From JBEKYD01 sp052148435 (GTDB lineage Bacteria > Acidobacteriota > Terriglobia > Bryobacterales > Bryobacteraceae): 64,000 nucleotides of DNA. Shown piece by piece: positions 1 to 8,321 of the stretch. The stretch covers positions 1 through 64,000 of the forward strand of contig JBKQIF010000159.1 of NCBI GenBank assembly GCA_052148435.1. Reading direction: 5' to 3'. The position numbers were made by a program, and so were the translations under genes. The notes under the pieces were generated by a model. It did not search any database, was not told where the DNA came from, and saw only the letters and a list, made by a program, of their open reading frames with translations. Within the stretch, counting starts at the first letter, position 1; every line of letters begins with the position of its first letter.

Positions 1-80
1 ATCCACAGGTCCTGTTGCCGCTCTCGTTTCCGTCGGGTTCCCATCGCCATGCCTTTTAGACGCTCCAAACATTTCCGAGG

Positions 81-563
81 TCACATGTATTGGCAAGGAA
101 TCTGACTATTACCACGGGCTGCTAGGATGGCGTAATACACTTCGGCCAGTTTACGGTCGGTGGGATTCTCGATTTCGATCGCGAAATGCAACTGATCGCC
201 GGCCGCGCGAATGGAATAGCGCACCTTTATAGGCAACGTTTCGCGCGAATTCCAAATGCGATCATAGTGGCACACCACGCCATCGGCGGTCGGCTCGATG
301 CGGCTCACGTCCTGCTCGCGGCTGTTGAAGTAAGCCGCTTCAAATCCCACTTCCGGGAGCAGCAGGCGAAAGTTCTCGCCCAGGCGGGGCTCCTGGATCA
401 CTTCCAATTCCGGATGCTTCCATTGGATCCCGACCAGATCCCCGCTGCGAGACGCCAGCCTGAGTGTCGCGCAAGGCAATTCGATGACGCGTATGCCTTC
501 TTCGGCCCTGCCGAATCCGGCAGCCAATAGCATGGCCGGCAAGAGTTGCCATCTCAGTCGCAT
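81..563 (-). pseudogene. Truncated secreted protein of unknown function
   Basis: A 160-residue frame begins with a clear signal peptide (MRLRWQLLPAMLLAAGFGRA) and continues as a beta-rich segment with normal codon use up to about residue 145. The last ten or so residues (NSQIPCQYM) look unlike the rest, and the frame then stops. This suggests a frameshift or deletion that removed the rest of a larger exported protein. I do not recognise the family. It could also be a genuine short secreted protein, so the pseudogene label is an inference. Confidence 0.45.
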
Positions 564-663
564 AGGTTATTTTGTAGTATTGCCCCCGGCAGGGGAACAA
601 GCAAGCCAGCCGGTGCGTGATCGACGACAGGCTGCGCCGTTCGTGCGTCCATCCGTGCCGCGA

Positions 664-698
664 GAACCCGCGCGGCAACGTTCGGCGCCGCTGGAAGG
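664..698. repeat. GC-rich dispersed repeat, copy 1
   Basis: A 35-base stretch beginning GAACCCGCGCGGCA matches 1966-2000 at about 31 of 35 positions by eye. It lies in the spacer between two minus-strand genes. A related but shorter match is at 8051-8081. GC-rich DNA gives chance matches, but the uninterrupted length argues for a real dispersed element. Confidence 0.4.
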
Positions 699-764
699 CC
701 GCCGCGGGCGCCTCGTCCGTTACGTGGGCGCCAGGCTCTTCCGCGGGCTCGACGGCGATGGCCG

Positions 765-1670
765 CTATTTTTTTACAAATTTGTCGACGCGCCAGTTGCG
801 GAAGTCCGCCGCATAGATGGCCCCCGCGCTGTCCACGGCGATGTAATGTGGAACATCAATCTTGCCGGGAATCTTGCCGAATGAACCCAACACACCTAAA
901 ATCTTGCCGTCCAGATCCACCTTGATAATGCGTGAATTATCGCCGTCGCACATGTAAAGAACATCTTCGCTCTTCACGTAGTAAAGCCCCTGCGGCACAC
1001 CCAGATCCGTCCACTTGCCCAGAAATTTGCCTTGCTGATCGAAGATCTGCACGCGCTTGTTGACGCGGTCGGTCACATACAAGCGCCCCTTGCTGTCAAT
1101 GGCAACATCGTGCACCAGATTAAACTCGCCGTCGCCGGGCCCTTTTGCGCCCCACTGGCCCAAGTATTCGCCATCTTTGCTGTAGTGAACCACGCGCGAA
1201 TTTCCGTAGCCATCGGCGACGAAGAAATCACCATTCGCCCCGAAGTTGAGAGTCGCAGGGCGATTGAACGAGTACTTCGCATTGTTATCGGCAGCGGGCG
1301 CGCCCGTGCCGAGGTTCATGAGCAGTCGGCCCTCCGGCGTCCACTTCATGACGCGGTGAGCCTCCAGGTCAACCGTCCAAATATTTCCATCTGGACCTAC
1401 GCGCAAGCCATGTGGCTTCTTGCCAAGAAATTCTGGCCATGCGCGTAGAAACTTGCCGGACGTGTCGAATTGCATCACCGGATGTGGCCCGTCGCTGAAG
1501 ACCCATACGTTGTCGTTCGTGTCGACGTCCACAGCCGCGACTTCGCCAAAGTTCCATCCTGCCGGAAGTTGAGGCCAACCTTCCACGACGCGATAAGGCA
1601 AGGTCGGGCCCGTTTGAATTTGAGCGCACAAGAACGTGCATGTGGCTAATAAGATACCGAGGCGTCTCAT
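765..1670 (-). CDS. Exported NHL-repeat beta-propeller protein
   Basis: The start is placed at the methionine of MRRLGILLATCTFLCA, which begins a signal peptide; an in-frame upstream extension looks non-coding. The 301-residue product has repeated NHL-type blades, seen as recurring patterns such as GPDGNIWTVDLEAHRVMKW, DGYGNSRVVHYSKDGEYLG and VTDRVNKRVQIFDQQGKFLG. This resembles the six-bladed propellers of peptidyl-alpha-hydroxyglycine alpha-amidating lyase relatives, common in acidobacterial secretomes. The product is probably periplasmic or secreted. Its ligand or enzymatic activity cannot be told from the sequence. Confidence 0.8.
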   Translation of the reverse strand: MRRLGILLATCTFLCAQIQTGPTLPYRVVEGWPQLPAGWNFGEVAAVDVDTNDNVWVFSDGPHPVMQFDTSGKFLRAWPEFLGKKPHGLRVGPDGNIWTVDLEAHRVMKWTPEGRLLMNLGTGAPAADNNAKYSFNRPATLNFGANGDFFVADGYGNSRVVHYSKDGEYLGQWGAKGPGDGEFNLVHDVAIDSKGRLYVTDRVNKRVQIFDQQGKFLGKWTDLGVPQGLYYVKSEDVLYMCDGDNSRIIKVDLDGKILGVLGSFGKIPGKIDVPHYIAVDSAGAIYAADFRNWRVDKFVKK

Positions 1671-1965
1671 GTTGGCGATCCTAACATTATCGCGAGTCCG
1701 GCGAGTGTTCATTGGCGGGGATCGACGTGCGGCCCGGCCGTATTCCGCCATCCCCGAAGTTTATCGGGCGAACACACGCTGAAAGCCGTCGCCTGAAGGC
1801 AAAGGTCATGCCATGAAAGGGGCATTTCGGATAAGTGCGCGCCATCAGGACGCGGCGACGATTCCGCGCTACACCGCACCAAACCGCTTCCGCCGGGACT
1901 CGCCGGGCGAATGGTCTGCCGGGCTCGCCGCGACCTCCGGCGCCGGCGCGTCCTACCCGCGCCGT

Positions 1966-2014
1966 GAACCCGCGCGGCATCGTGCGGCGCCGCCGAAAGG
2001 CTGACGCGGGCGCG
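1966..2014. repeat. GC-rich dispersed repeat, copy 2
   Basis: The first 35 bases match the copy at 664-698 and the last 32 match 8051-8081, so this copy bridges the two. It lies immediately beyond the point (about 2085) where the acyltransferase remnant loses similarity to its family, so it may mark a rearrangement junction. Confidence 0.4.
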
Positions 2015-2084
2015 GGCGTTCCGGCGCGCCCTTGAACATCGCGCGCCATCGCCAGCGGCGGACGAGGCGAAGATCGAAGAGCCA

Positions 2085-2672
2085 CGGGGTCAGGCTGGAA
2101 ATCGGTTCCACCTGCGGCCCACGGTAGGACAACCCGCCGGCGACCCGCTCGAAGGCCTCTTCCATTTCCGCCGTCTGCGGCGAGTGGAAACCGTAGGACA
2201 CCGCCAGGCGCTTGACGCGCACCCCGGCGCTCACCAGGCGCTGCTCGACCAGCGCCAGTTCCTCTTCGTAGCCGGAAACCACCACGCTGGCCGGCCCGTT
2301 CACCGCCGCCAGCGACACGCGGTGCTCCAGCCCGGCCATGGCCACCCGCGCTTCGGCTTCCCCGGTCTGCGCTGCCAGCATGGCGCCGCGGCCGCCCACC
2401 GCCCGCATCAGCCGCCCGTGCGCGACAATCAGCTTGAGTCCATCGGCCAGGCTATAGACGCCAGCCACGCAGGCCCCCACGTATTCGCCCACGCTGTGTC
2501 CCAGCACCACCGCTGGCCGGATGCCCCAGCTCTGCCACAGCCGCGCCAGGGCGTACTCCACGGCAAACAAGGCCGGCTGGGTATAGGCCGTTTGATCCAG
2601 CAAATGGGTCGCGGGTCCCCACAGCACATCGAAAAGCGAAGTGTCCAGCTCCTGTGCAATGGCGGAGATCAT
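2085..2672 (-). pseudogene. Remnant of a type I polyketide synthase acyltransferase domain
   Basis: The frame encodes an internal slice of a PKS acyltransferase domain. It has DQTAYTQPALFAVEYALARL, the nucleophile elbow GHSVGEY (Ser about residue 60), AAVNGPASVVVSG, and YGFHSP carrying the second catalytic His and a malonyl-type FHS specificity motif. The N-terminal Gx2GSQ region of the domain and everything after the SLT segment are missing. Upstream the frame closes at a stop 16 codons before the first Met, and downstream it runs into unrelated arginine-rich sequence to 1953. No ketosynthase, reductase or carrier domain lies nearby. It is therefore a relic of a PKS gene and not a stand-alone trans-AT. 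Confidence 0.75.
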
Positions 2673-2856
2673 GAATGCGGAGAGCCTCGACGGCAGCGAG
2701 CTTTGCCACCTGCCGGATCAAGCCAGTTGTGGGTGACAGTGCCCCATCCTTCAACACATGGGTGCAAGAACGAGCAGGTTGCCCATCCAACCTCCCTTTT
2801 CCAACCCCTGACCGGTTTCGTGAGCCTGAGGCACTCTTGGTTCCGCCAGCCTTGCC

Positions 2857-2871
2857 TGACGGGTTCCGTCA
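2857..2871 (+). other. Short hairpin upstream of the universal stress gene
   Basis: TGACGG-GTT-CCGTCA forms a perfect 6-bp stem about 20 bases before the start codon of the stress-protein gene. It is followed by AT-rich DNA and the AGGTGG ribosome binding site. It could be an operator or a 5' UTR hairpin; no function can be assigned. Confidence 0.3.
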
Positions 2872-2890
2872 ATTGATAATAGGTGGCGTG

Positions 2891-3766
2891 ATGCTGAACA
2901 TTCAGAAAGTTCTTGTTCCCGTTGTGTTCGCGGATGCTTCCCGGCACGTCGTTCACCAGGCCGCGTGGTTGGCGCGACGCTTTCATGCGGAAATGATCCT
3001 GCTGCACGTGGTGCCGCCTCTCAGCTATCCGGCTGGCCTACTGGAGAGCGGTGACGAGATCACCGCGCGGGACTTGCACGCGCACATCGTCCAGCAGGCT
3101 CAGAAAGATCTGGATCAGGCGCTGCGGCCAGAGCTCGATGGGATCGCGGTCACACGCGTGCTGCTCAGAGGCGACCCGGCCCACGAAATCGTGGAGACGG
3201 CTCGCGACCGGAGCGCCGACCTGATCGTGATGTCGACCCATGGCCATGGGTCGTTCTACCGCTTTCTGCTGGGCTCGGTGACAGCGAAGGTACTGCACGA
3301 AAGCCATTGCCCGGTCTGGACAGGCGCTCACTTGGAGGAGGCGCCGGCGCGCGAGTTCTCGATCCGCCACGTCCTCTGCTCGGTGGATTTGAGCCCTCGC
3401 AGCCAACACACAGCGTCGCTGGCCGCCGAGATGGCCGCGGCCGTCGATGCAACGCTTACGCTCGTCCACATCACGACCGGCGTGGAGATTTACGGCCCCG
3501 GCGGATCCCACGTCGACCCCGTATGGAAGGAGAAGGTCGTCGGCTTCGCCGCCAAAGAGATCGCCCAGCTGCAATTGGACGTGGGCACGAAGGCCGAAGT
3601 CATCATCGATAGCGGCAATGTCCCGGAGCTGTTGAACCGAGCGGCAGAGCAAACGAAGGCTGACGTCCTTGTCATCGGACACAGTCCTGGGCGAAGCCAT
3701 CTGGGAGACAACGGCGAAGGCTATGGGATCATTCGGGAATCGCACATCCCGGTCCTGAGCGTCTGA
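2891..3766 (+). CDS. Tandem-domain universal stress protein (UspA family)
   Basis: The start chosen is the ATG preceded by AGGTGG, giving MLNIQKVLVPVVFADASRHV, a typical Usp N-terminus; a longer upstream frame has no coding character. The 291-residue protein holds two Usp domains (about 1-140 and 150-291). The first ends with STHGHGSFYRFLLGS, close to the ATP-binding G-2x-G-9x-G-S signature but with Ser in place of the first Gly. The second ends GHSPGRSHLGDNGEGYG, which departs from the signature, so only the first domain may bind nucleotide. It stands alone as a single transcription unit. Confidence 0.9.
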   Translation: MLNIQKVLVPVVFADASRHVVHQAAWLARRFHAEMILLHVVPPLSYPAGLLESGDEITARDLHAHIVQQAQKDLDQALRPELDGIAVTRVLLRGDPAHEIVETARDRSADLIVMSTHGHGSFYRFLLGSVTAKVLHESHCPVWTGAHLEEAPAREFSIRHVLCSVDLSPRSQHTASLAAEMAAAVDATLTLVHITTGVEIYGPGGSHVDPVWKEKVVGFAAKEIAQLQLDVGTKAEVIIDSGNVPELLNRAAEQTKADVLVIGHSPGRSHLGDNGEGYGIIRESHIPVLSV

Positions 3767-4081
3767 GGACTTCCGGCGTTTCAACCACCCGGGAGAACAT
3801 CCGCTCGCTCTGCATCCGCTGTTACTGGGAAGTGACGGCGGAGTTGCGGCAGCGCCAGTCGCCCTCCACACAAAAAGGCGGCCTCATGACGGTCGGAGTT
3901 GCGTACAATCCGGTGTCCAACCCGGCGCTCGCGCGCGAGCGCACCGCGTGAGGGCCGGAGTTCGTGCTGTGCGCGTCCGGCGCGCCCGGATGGCCTGTAG
4001 CGGGTGGCACTCGCCGCTCGACGCTGGGTGCCGGCGGCGCCGGCGTGAAAGCGAAAACCCGGAGCGTGAAATTCGGGATGG
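3767..4081. other. Intergenic region with a perfect 18-bp palindrome
   Basis: No gene is visible between the stress protein and the lactonase gene, which converge here. GCGCTCGCGCGCGAGCGC at 3925-3942 is a perfect palindrome and could form a hairpin between the converging genes. There is no T-tract, so it is not a classical intrinsic terminator. Confidence 0.35.
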
Positions 4082-5209
4082 TCACCGCGCCAGGAACCGC
4101 GGGCAGAAAGGGTACGGCACGTCCACCGGCTGGCCGGCCGGCGTCAGCTTTCCAGTCTGCTGGTCGATGCCGAACACCATTGCGGTGTTGCTTCCGTGAT
4201 TCGTCACCAGCAACCAGTGCGCCGTGGGATCCATGTCGAAATTGCGCGGCGTCTGGCCGCCCGAAGGAATGTCCTGGATCGGTGTCAACCGCCCGGTCTT
4301 GGCATCCACCGAGAAGACGGCGATGCTGTCACGACCGCGATTCGACGCGTATACGAACTTGCCGCTCGGATGCACCTGCACCTCCGCGCACGTGCTCGCG
4401 CCCTGGAAATCCTTCGGCAAGGTCCCCACTGTCTGCACTTCGGACAGGGCACCCCGCTGGGTATCCCAATTGAACAGCATAATGGTGTTGCCCATCTCCG
4501 TAATCAGGTAGACCCAGCGCCCGTTGGGGTGAAATACCACGTGTCGCGGGCCCGATCCCGGAGCCGCTTTCGCGAACGGCGGATCGTTGGCCGTCAGCGA
4601 TCCGTCCTTCACATTGAACTTGTAGACGAATAACTTGTCCAGTCCCAGGTCCGCCGACAGGACAAAGCGGTTGGTGGGGTCCACCCGAATCGAGTGCGCG
4701 TATGCATGCGATTGCCGCTGCGGGTTCACGCTGCTGCCGGTGTGCTGCACGAAAGCGGTCCGCTCTCCCAGACTTCCATCGGACTCAAGCGCCCATACCG
4801 CAATGCTGCCGCCCTCGTAGTTGGCCAAGAAAACATAGTGCCCAGTCCGGTCGAGGCTAACGTAACTGGGGTCTCCGCCGCCGCTCGGCTTCTGGTTGAT
4901 CAGTTTCAGTTGGGCGGTGGCAGGATCGATCGAATACGCGCTGACGAATCCTGTCGAGTTGCAAGAGTACAAGCGGCGTCCCCCCGGCGCGATCACGAAA
5001 TAGGCTGGCGCGGGAGTTTCCAACTGGAACTCAGGCTTGCTCAGCGCGCCCGTTACAGTGTTGAAGTGGGAAACCGAAAAGCCCTTGCCTGGCCCCGCCG
5101 TGTGGGTGCCGAAATAAACCGTCAGGTCCGCCGCGGCCGCCGGCAAGAGAGCCAGCGCGGCCCAAGCGGCCGCCGCCAGCAATGAAGCTGCTCGATACCT
5201 GTTCATCAT
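4082..5209 (-). CDS. Exported lactonase-family seven-bladed beta-propeller (Pgl-like)
   Basis: The 375-residue protein starts with a signal peptide (MMNRYRAASLLAAAAWAALA, cleavage near AAAADL). It continues with LTVYFGTHTAGPGKGFSVSHF, the usual opening of the lactonase family related to 6-phosphogluconolactonase YbhE. Blade motifs recur, for example HAYAHSIRVDPTNRFVLSAD, GPRHVVFHPNGRWVYLITEM and EVQVHPSGKFVYASNRGRDS. Family members hydrolyse sugar lactones. Export to the periplasm suggests a role in extracellular sugar-lactone use rather than the cytoplasmic pentose phosphate pathway. The precise substrate is unknown. Confidence 0.88.
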   Translation of the reverse strand: MMNRYRAASLLAAAAWAALALLPAAAADLTVYFGTHTAGPGKGFSVSHFNTVTGALSKPEFQLETPAPAYFVIAPGGRRLYSCNSTGFVSAYSIDPATAQLKLINQKPSGGGDPSYVSLDRTGHYVFLANYEGGSIAVWALESDGSLGERTAFVQHTGSSVNPQRQSHAYAHSIRVDPTNRFVLSADLGLDKLFVYKFNVKDGSLTANDPPFAKAAPGSGPRHVVFHPNGRWVYLITEMGNTIMLFNWDTQRGALSEVQTVGTLPKDFQGASTCAEVQVHPSGKFVYASNRGRDSIAVFSVDAKTGRLTPIQDIPSGGQTPRNFDMDPTAHWLLVTNHGSNTAMVFGIDQQTGKLTPAGQPVDVPYPFCPRFLAR

Positions 5210-5609
5210 CGCATCCTTACTTCTTTCCCAGTCCGAACGTTACCAGCTTACTCCCACGCGCCCTGGGGTGCTTCGGCGCATGGCATCGTCGAGCCTGGAT
5301 TCTCCCTCGGTCATCGCCTCCCTGGGGATCACGTTGTAGCCGACAGTCGGAACGGGCGATAAGCCGTTATCACGTACGCCCGCTCAGCAGCCGGCCCCCT
5401 CACGAAGGCGCGGGAAATGAGACTCCAGGACTTTCGCCCGCCGCGGCCGGCGGTTTGGATCGACCGAGCACGCCATCTGGATGAACCCGATGCGGAACTT
5501 GGAGTGCGATGCCCCCCTTATTGTAGCGGGGCCTGATTGCAGCGGAGCATAGCGGGGAGCACTAAGGCGTGGGCCAATCGTGGGCCATCCCGCATGGGGT
5601 TTTGGTCCC
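5210..5609. other. Intergenic region, no gene seen
   Basis: About 400 bases between two minus-strand genes. No coding frame with family resemblance was found. Around 5525-5560 the motif AGCGGGG/AGCGGAG recurs three times, a weak direct repeat of unknown meaning. Confidence 0.3.
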
Positions 5610-6308
5610 TTATGCAACAGCCGGGGCCGAGTGACCGCGGAGCCAGCGAAACGTAGACTCCAAGTCCGCGGACTGGAAGACCAGCGAGCCTGGCACAACC
5701 GCGTCCGCGCCGGCTGCGCACAGTTCGCCCACCGTGCGTGCTCGGATGCCGCCGTCAGCCACCAGGAGCACACCGCCCTTCGCATGTTCCCGCAGCAGAC
5801 TGCGCGCCTCCCGTAAACGGTCGCACACTTGCGGCGCAAGGTCGCGTCCTTTCACACCCACATCCGTGCCCAACAGGATAATGACCTCGATCGCATCGAG
5901 ATATGACAGCGCTGCGCGCACCGGCGTTTCGAGCCTCAGCGCCACTCCCGCGCCGCATCCACGCCCGGCGGCCTGTTCGATGGCCGCACCGGCCTCGCGC
6001 TCGCCGTTCTCCACATGCACCGTGAGCAGGTCCGCGCCGGCGTCCAGAAACTCCCCAGCGAGCGACGAAGGATACTGGGCCATCAGGTGCACATGAAAGG
6101 GGACCGTGGTATGCGGGCGGATCGCGCGAATCAGATCGGGGAAGAAGAGCAAGCCCGGAACAAAATGCCCGTCCGCCGCGTCCAGATGGAAGGAATCGGC
6201 CCAGGGCGAGAGGCGGCGCACGGCCGCTTCGAGGTTGCCCAGATCCGCGGACCAGAGCGATACGTCAGCCAAAAGGCGCTCACGCGGCAACTGTTGCCAG
6301 CCGGGCAC
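5610..6308 (-). CDS. Ribulose-phosphate 3-epimerase-like sugar-phosphate epimerase
   Basis: The 232-residue TIM-barrel protein matches the RPE family. It has FHLDAADGHFVPGL (metal-binding His and catalytic Asp), FHVHLM (second metal His), LLTVHVE, VADGGI (second catalytic Asp) and GADAVVPGSLVF (phosphate grip). The loop that is normally MSVNPGFGGQ reads LLGTDVGVKGR instead, so the substrate may not be ribulose 5-phosphate; a hexulose- or deoxy-sugar-phosphate epimerase is possible. It lies about 90 bases downstream of a GH109/oxidoreductase gene on the same strand, and the two may form a sugar-catabolic operon. Confidence 0.82.
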   Translation of the reverse strand: MPGWQQLPRERLLADVSLWSADLGNLEAAVRRLSPWADSFHLDAADGHFVPGLLFFPDLIRAIRPHTTVPFHVHLMAQYPSSLAGEFLDAGADLLTVHVENGEREAGAAIEQAAGRGCGAGVALRLETPVRAALSYLDAIEVIILLGTDVGVKGRDLAPQVCDRLREARSLLREHAKGGVLLVADGGIRARTVGELCAAGADAVVPGSLVFQSADLESTFRWLRGHSAPAVA

Positions 6309-6396
6309 ATCTCAGCGTAGCAACTTCTTGCGCGCCAAAACATGGACGCCATGCGCTCGGTTTTCACGGCATGCACTTTGTCCGGCACGCTGTGAG

Positions 6397-7755
6397 TCAG
6401 GCCCGCGCTTCCTTCCAGCGCCCGCGGGTGAAGTCCGGGAACGGGACAGGGGCGCTGCCTTTGGAGATGGACATTTCGCTCAGCGGTCCCGGCGCGCTCC
6501 AGGCGGCCGCGTCGTAGACATCGATGTCCGGCGCCGTCCCTTGCCGTATGCACTGCACCAGGCGGTAGCACTCGATGAAGTCCATTCCGCCGTGGCCGCC
6601 GAGTTTGGCGGCAATCTCCCCCAGTTTCGCCCAGATCGGTGGTTCGAACTCCTCTTTGTACGAATCGATGGGACTCCAGTCTTCGCCTCCGTGGCCGTCG
6701 ATGTAGATGCGGGGAGGATAATCCTTGAAAATTCCTTTCGTGCCGGCAATCAGGTTGATGCGGTCGTAGGGCGACGGGCTGGTGACGTTGTGCTCCAGCC
6801 GGATCAGGCGTCCCTTCGAGGTCTTGATGAGGCTGGTGTTCTGATCGCCACACGCATAGGTCTCTTTGCGGCGCGGATCGTCGCCGGGGATGTGCGTGTC
6901 GCGGTAAAAGGCCAGGGATGTGGACATGGAACTCATCGAGACCATGTACTCGAACCGGTCGCCGCGGTTGATGTCCATGTAAAAGGCAACCGGGCCCAGG
7001 CCGTGGGTCGGGTAGAGGTTTCCGTTGCGGTTGAGATGCTCGAAACGGCGCCAGAGGCCCTCTCCCTGGTTGGAAAACAGCAGACTGCGCAGGTCGTGCA
7101 GATAGGCGCCCCCGCCATGGAGCAACTCGCCGAATACGCCGGCGTGCACCATCCGGTTCACCAGCATCTCGTTATACCCATAACAGCAGTTCTCGAGCTG
7201 CACACAGTGGCGGCGGGTCTTCTCGGAGGTGTTGACGAGATCCCAGCAGTCCGCCATCGTTCGCGCAGCGGGAACCTCCACCCCTACATGCTTGCCCTGC
7301 TTCATGCAGAATGTGGATACCGGGACGTGGAAGTCCCAGGAGGTCGCAACGATCACCAAATCGATATCGTCGCGCCTGGCCAACCCCTCGAAAGCGTGGT
7401 CGCTGCCAGCGTATACTTCGACGGGACGCGTCTGCCCCCTGGCCACCGCCGCCTGGCCGCGGGCGCATTTCTCCGTGACGATGTCGCAGAGGGCCACGAC
7501 CTCGACATTCTCCACGGCGGAAAAATTCGAGAGCAGCGAGCTTCCCCGGCCGCCCATCCCGACGAAGCCCACGCGTACCTTGTCTTTGGGCTCGAATTTC
7601 ACGCCGACCATGGTCTCGGCCGGTGCCTCGGCCGGTTGCTGAGCCTGCCCCACGGCGTGCGACAGTCCGGCGCCGAAGGAGGTGAGCGACGCGAAGCGTA
7701 GCAGATCTCGCCGCGATGTTTCGATAGCGTCTTCTTTAGGATGTTGTTCTTTCAT
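6397..7755 (-). CDS. Tat-exported Gfo/Idh/MocA-family protein, GH109-like
   Basis: The 452-residue product has a twin-arginine leader near residues 14-35 (SRRDLLRFASLTSFGAGLSH). The Rossmann dinucleotide motif is VGFVGMGGRGSSLLSNF, followed by VEVVALCDI. The segments EVPAARTMADCWDLV and ENCCYGYNEMLVNRMV match the GH109 group of NAD-dependent alpha-N-acetylgalactosaminidases, which bind NAD and are Tat-exported with the cofactor. It is the first gene of a likely pair with the RPE-like epimerase. The exact glycosidic substrate is inferred only from the family. Confidence 0.85.
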   Translation of the reverse strand: MKEQHPKEDAIETSRRDLLRFASLTSFGAGLSHAVGQAQQPAEAPAETMVGVKFEPKDKVRVGFVGMGGRGSSLLSNFSAVENVEVVALCDIVTEKCARGQAAVARGQTRPVEVYAGSDHAFEGLARRDDIDLVIVATSWDFHVPVSTFCMKQGKHVGVEVPAARTMADCWDLVNTSEKTRRHCVQLENCCYGYNEMLVNRMVHAGVFGELLHGGGAYLHDLRSLLFSNQGEGLWRRFEHLNRNGNLYPTHGLGPVAFYMDINRGDRFEYMVSMSSMSTSLAFYRDTHIPGDDPRRKETYACGDQNTSLIKTSKGRLIRLEHNVTSPSPYDRINLIAGTKGIFKDYPPRIYIDGHGGEDWSPIDSYKEEFEPPIWAKLGEIAAKLGGHGGMDFIECYRLVQCIRQGTAPDIDVYDAAAWSAPGPLSEMSISKGSAPVPFPDFTRGRWKEARA

Positions 7756-8189
7756 TTCGAATCCTCTCGCCGATATGGATGGGCGCGCACGACGCGCACT
7801 TCTACGTATATGAGCCTCTTCATACCACCACTGGCCGCTCCACCACTATCCGGAATCTCCATTTTGCACCAACTGCTCTCATCATCAGCGCCATCGACGA
7901 GACAAAGTTCGTCGAGCTACAGTGCGCTGGGCTCCGTTCGCAGCCCGCTGGGACTCGACGGCGAATGATCAACTCCCGTGATGATCGCCGAGAACTCGGG
8001 CTCGATCGCGTTCATCCGTGCTGCCTCCTCTCGTGGAACACGCCGCACCCTGCGGCGCCCCTGGAGGCCGACGCGGGCGCGCTCGCTGGCGCCGCCGCGC
8101 GTGATTCTCGCGAGTTGGGTCCGCGCGCCCTGCCGTGCCCATCCGCACCTCCGCCTGTTGGATGAAACGATACGGCCGAAGGGACGATA
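7756..8189. other. Intergenic region with GC-rich repeat copy 3
   Basis: This spacer lies between divergent genes. Positions 8051-8081 resemble the repeat at 1983-2014 (TGCGGCGCC then GACGCGGGCGCG, with one gap). The remainder shows no gene I can support. The AT-richer part near 7756-7900 probably carries the promoter of the minus-strand GH109 gene, but no clear -35/-10 pair was found. Confidence 0.35.
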
Positions 8190-8318
8190 ATGGACCTGGA
8201 AATGAAATCCGCTCAGCCTTTTAGCTACGAACTCGCTCGGGCCCATGGCCTTCCGCAAACCGGACATCGTGCCGAGGGCATTGGGATGCCGCAATCTGAT
8301 GCTTGGTGGGACGGGTAG
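8190..8318 (+). CDS. Possible small ORF before the threonine-dehydratase-like gene
   Basis: An ATG-to-TAG frame of 42 codons (MDLEMKSAQPFSYELARAHG onwards) ends three bases before the ATG of the next gene. GGGACG precedes it as a weak ribosome binding site. The spacing would allow translational coupling. It has no similarity I recognise and could be a chance frame or a leader; confidence is low. Confidence 0.25.
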   Translation: MDLEMKSAQPFSYELARAHGLPQTGHRAEGIGMPQSDAWWDG

Positions 8319-8321
8319 ACC

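Noticed and set aside
3925..3942. Intrinsic terminator at the perfect palindrome
   Set aside because: No T-tract on either side, so it does not meet the usual form of an intrinsic terminator.
6106..7701. A plus-strand open frame of more than 500 codons opposite the GH109-like gene
   Set aside because: It is the antisense of a gene with clear family motifs. High GC content creates long antisense frames, and the translation is rich in Arg, His and Gly without any domain pattern.
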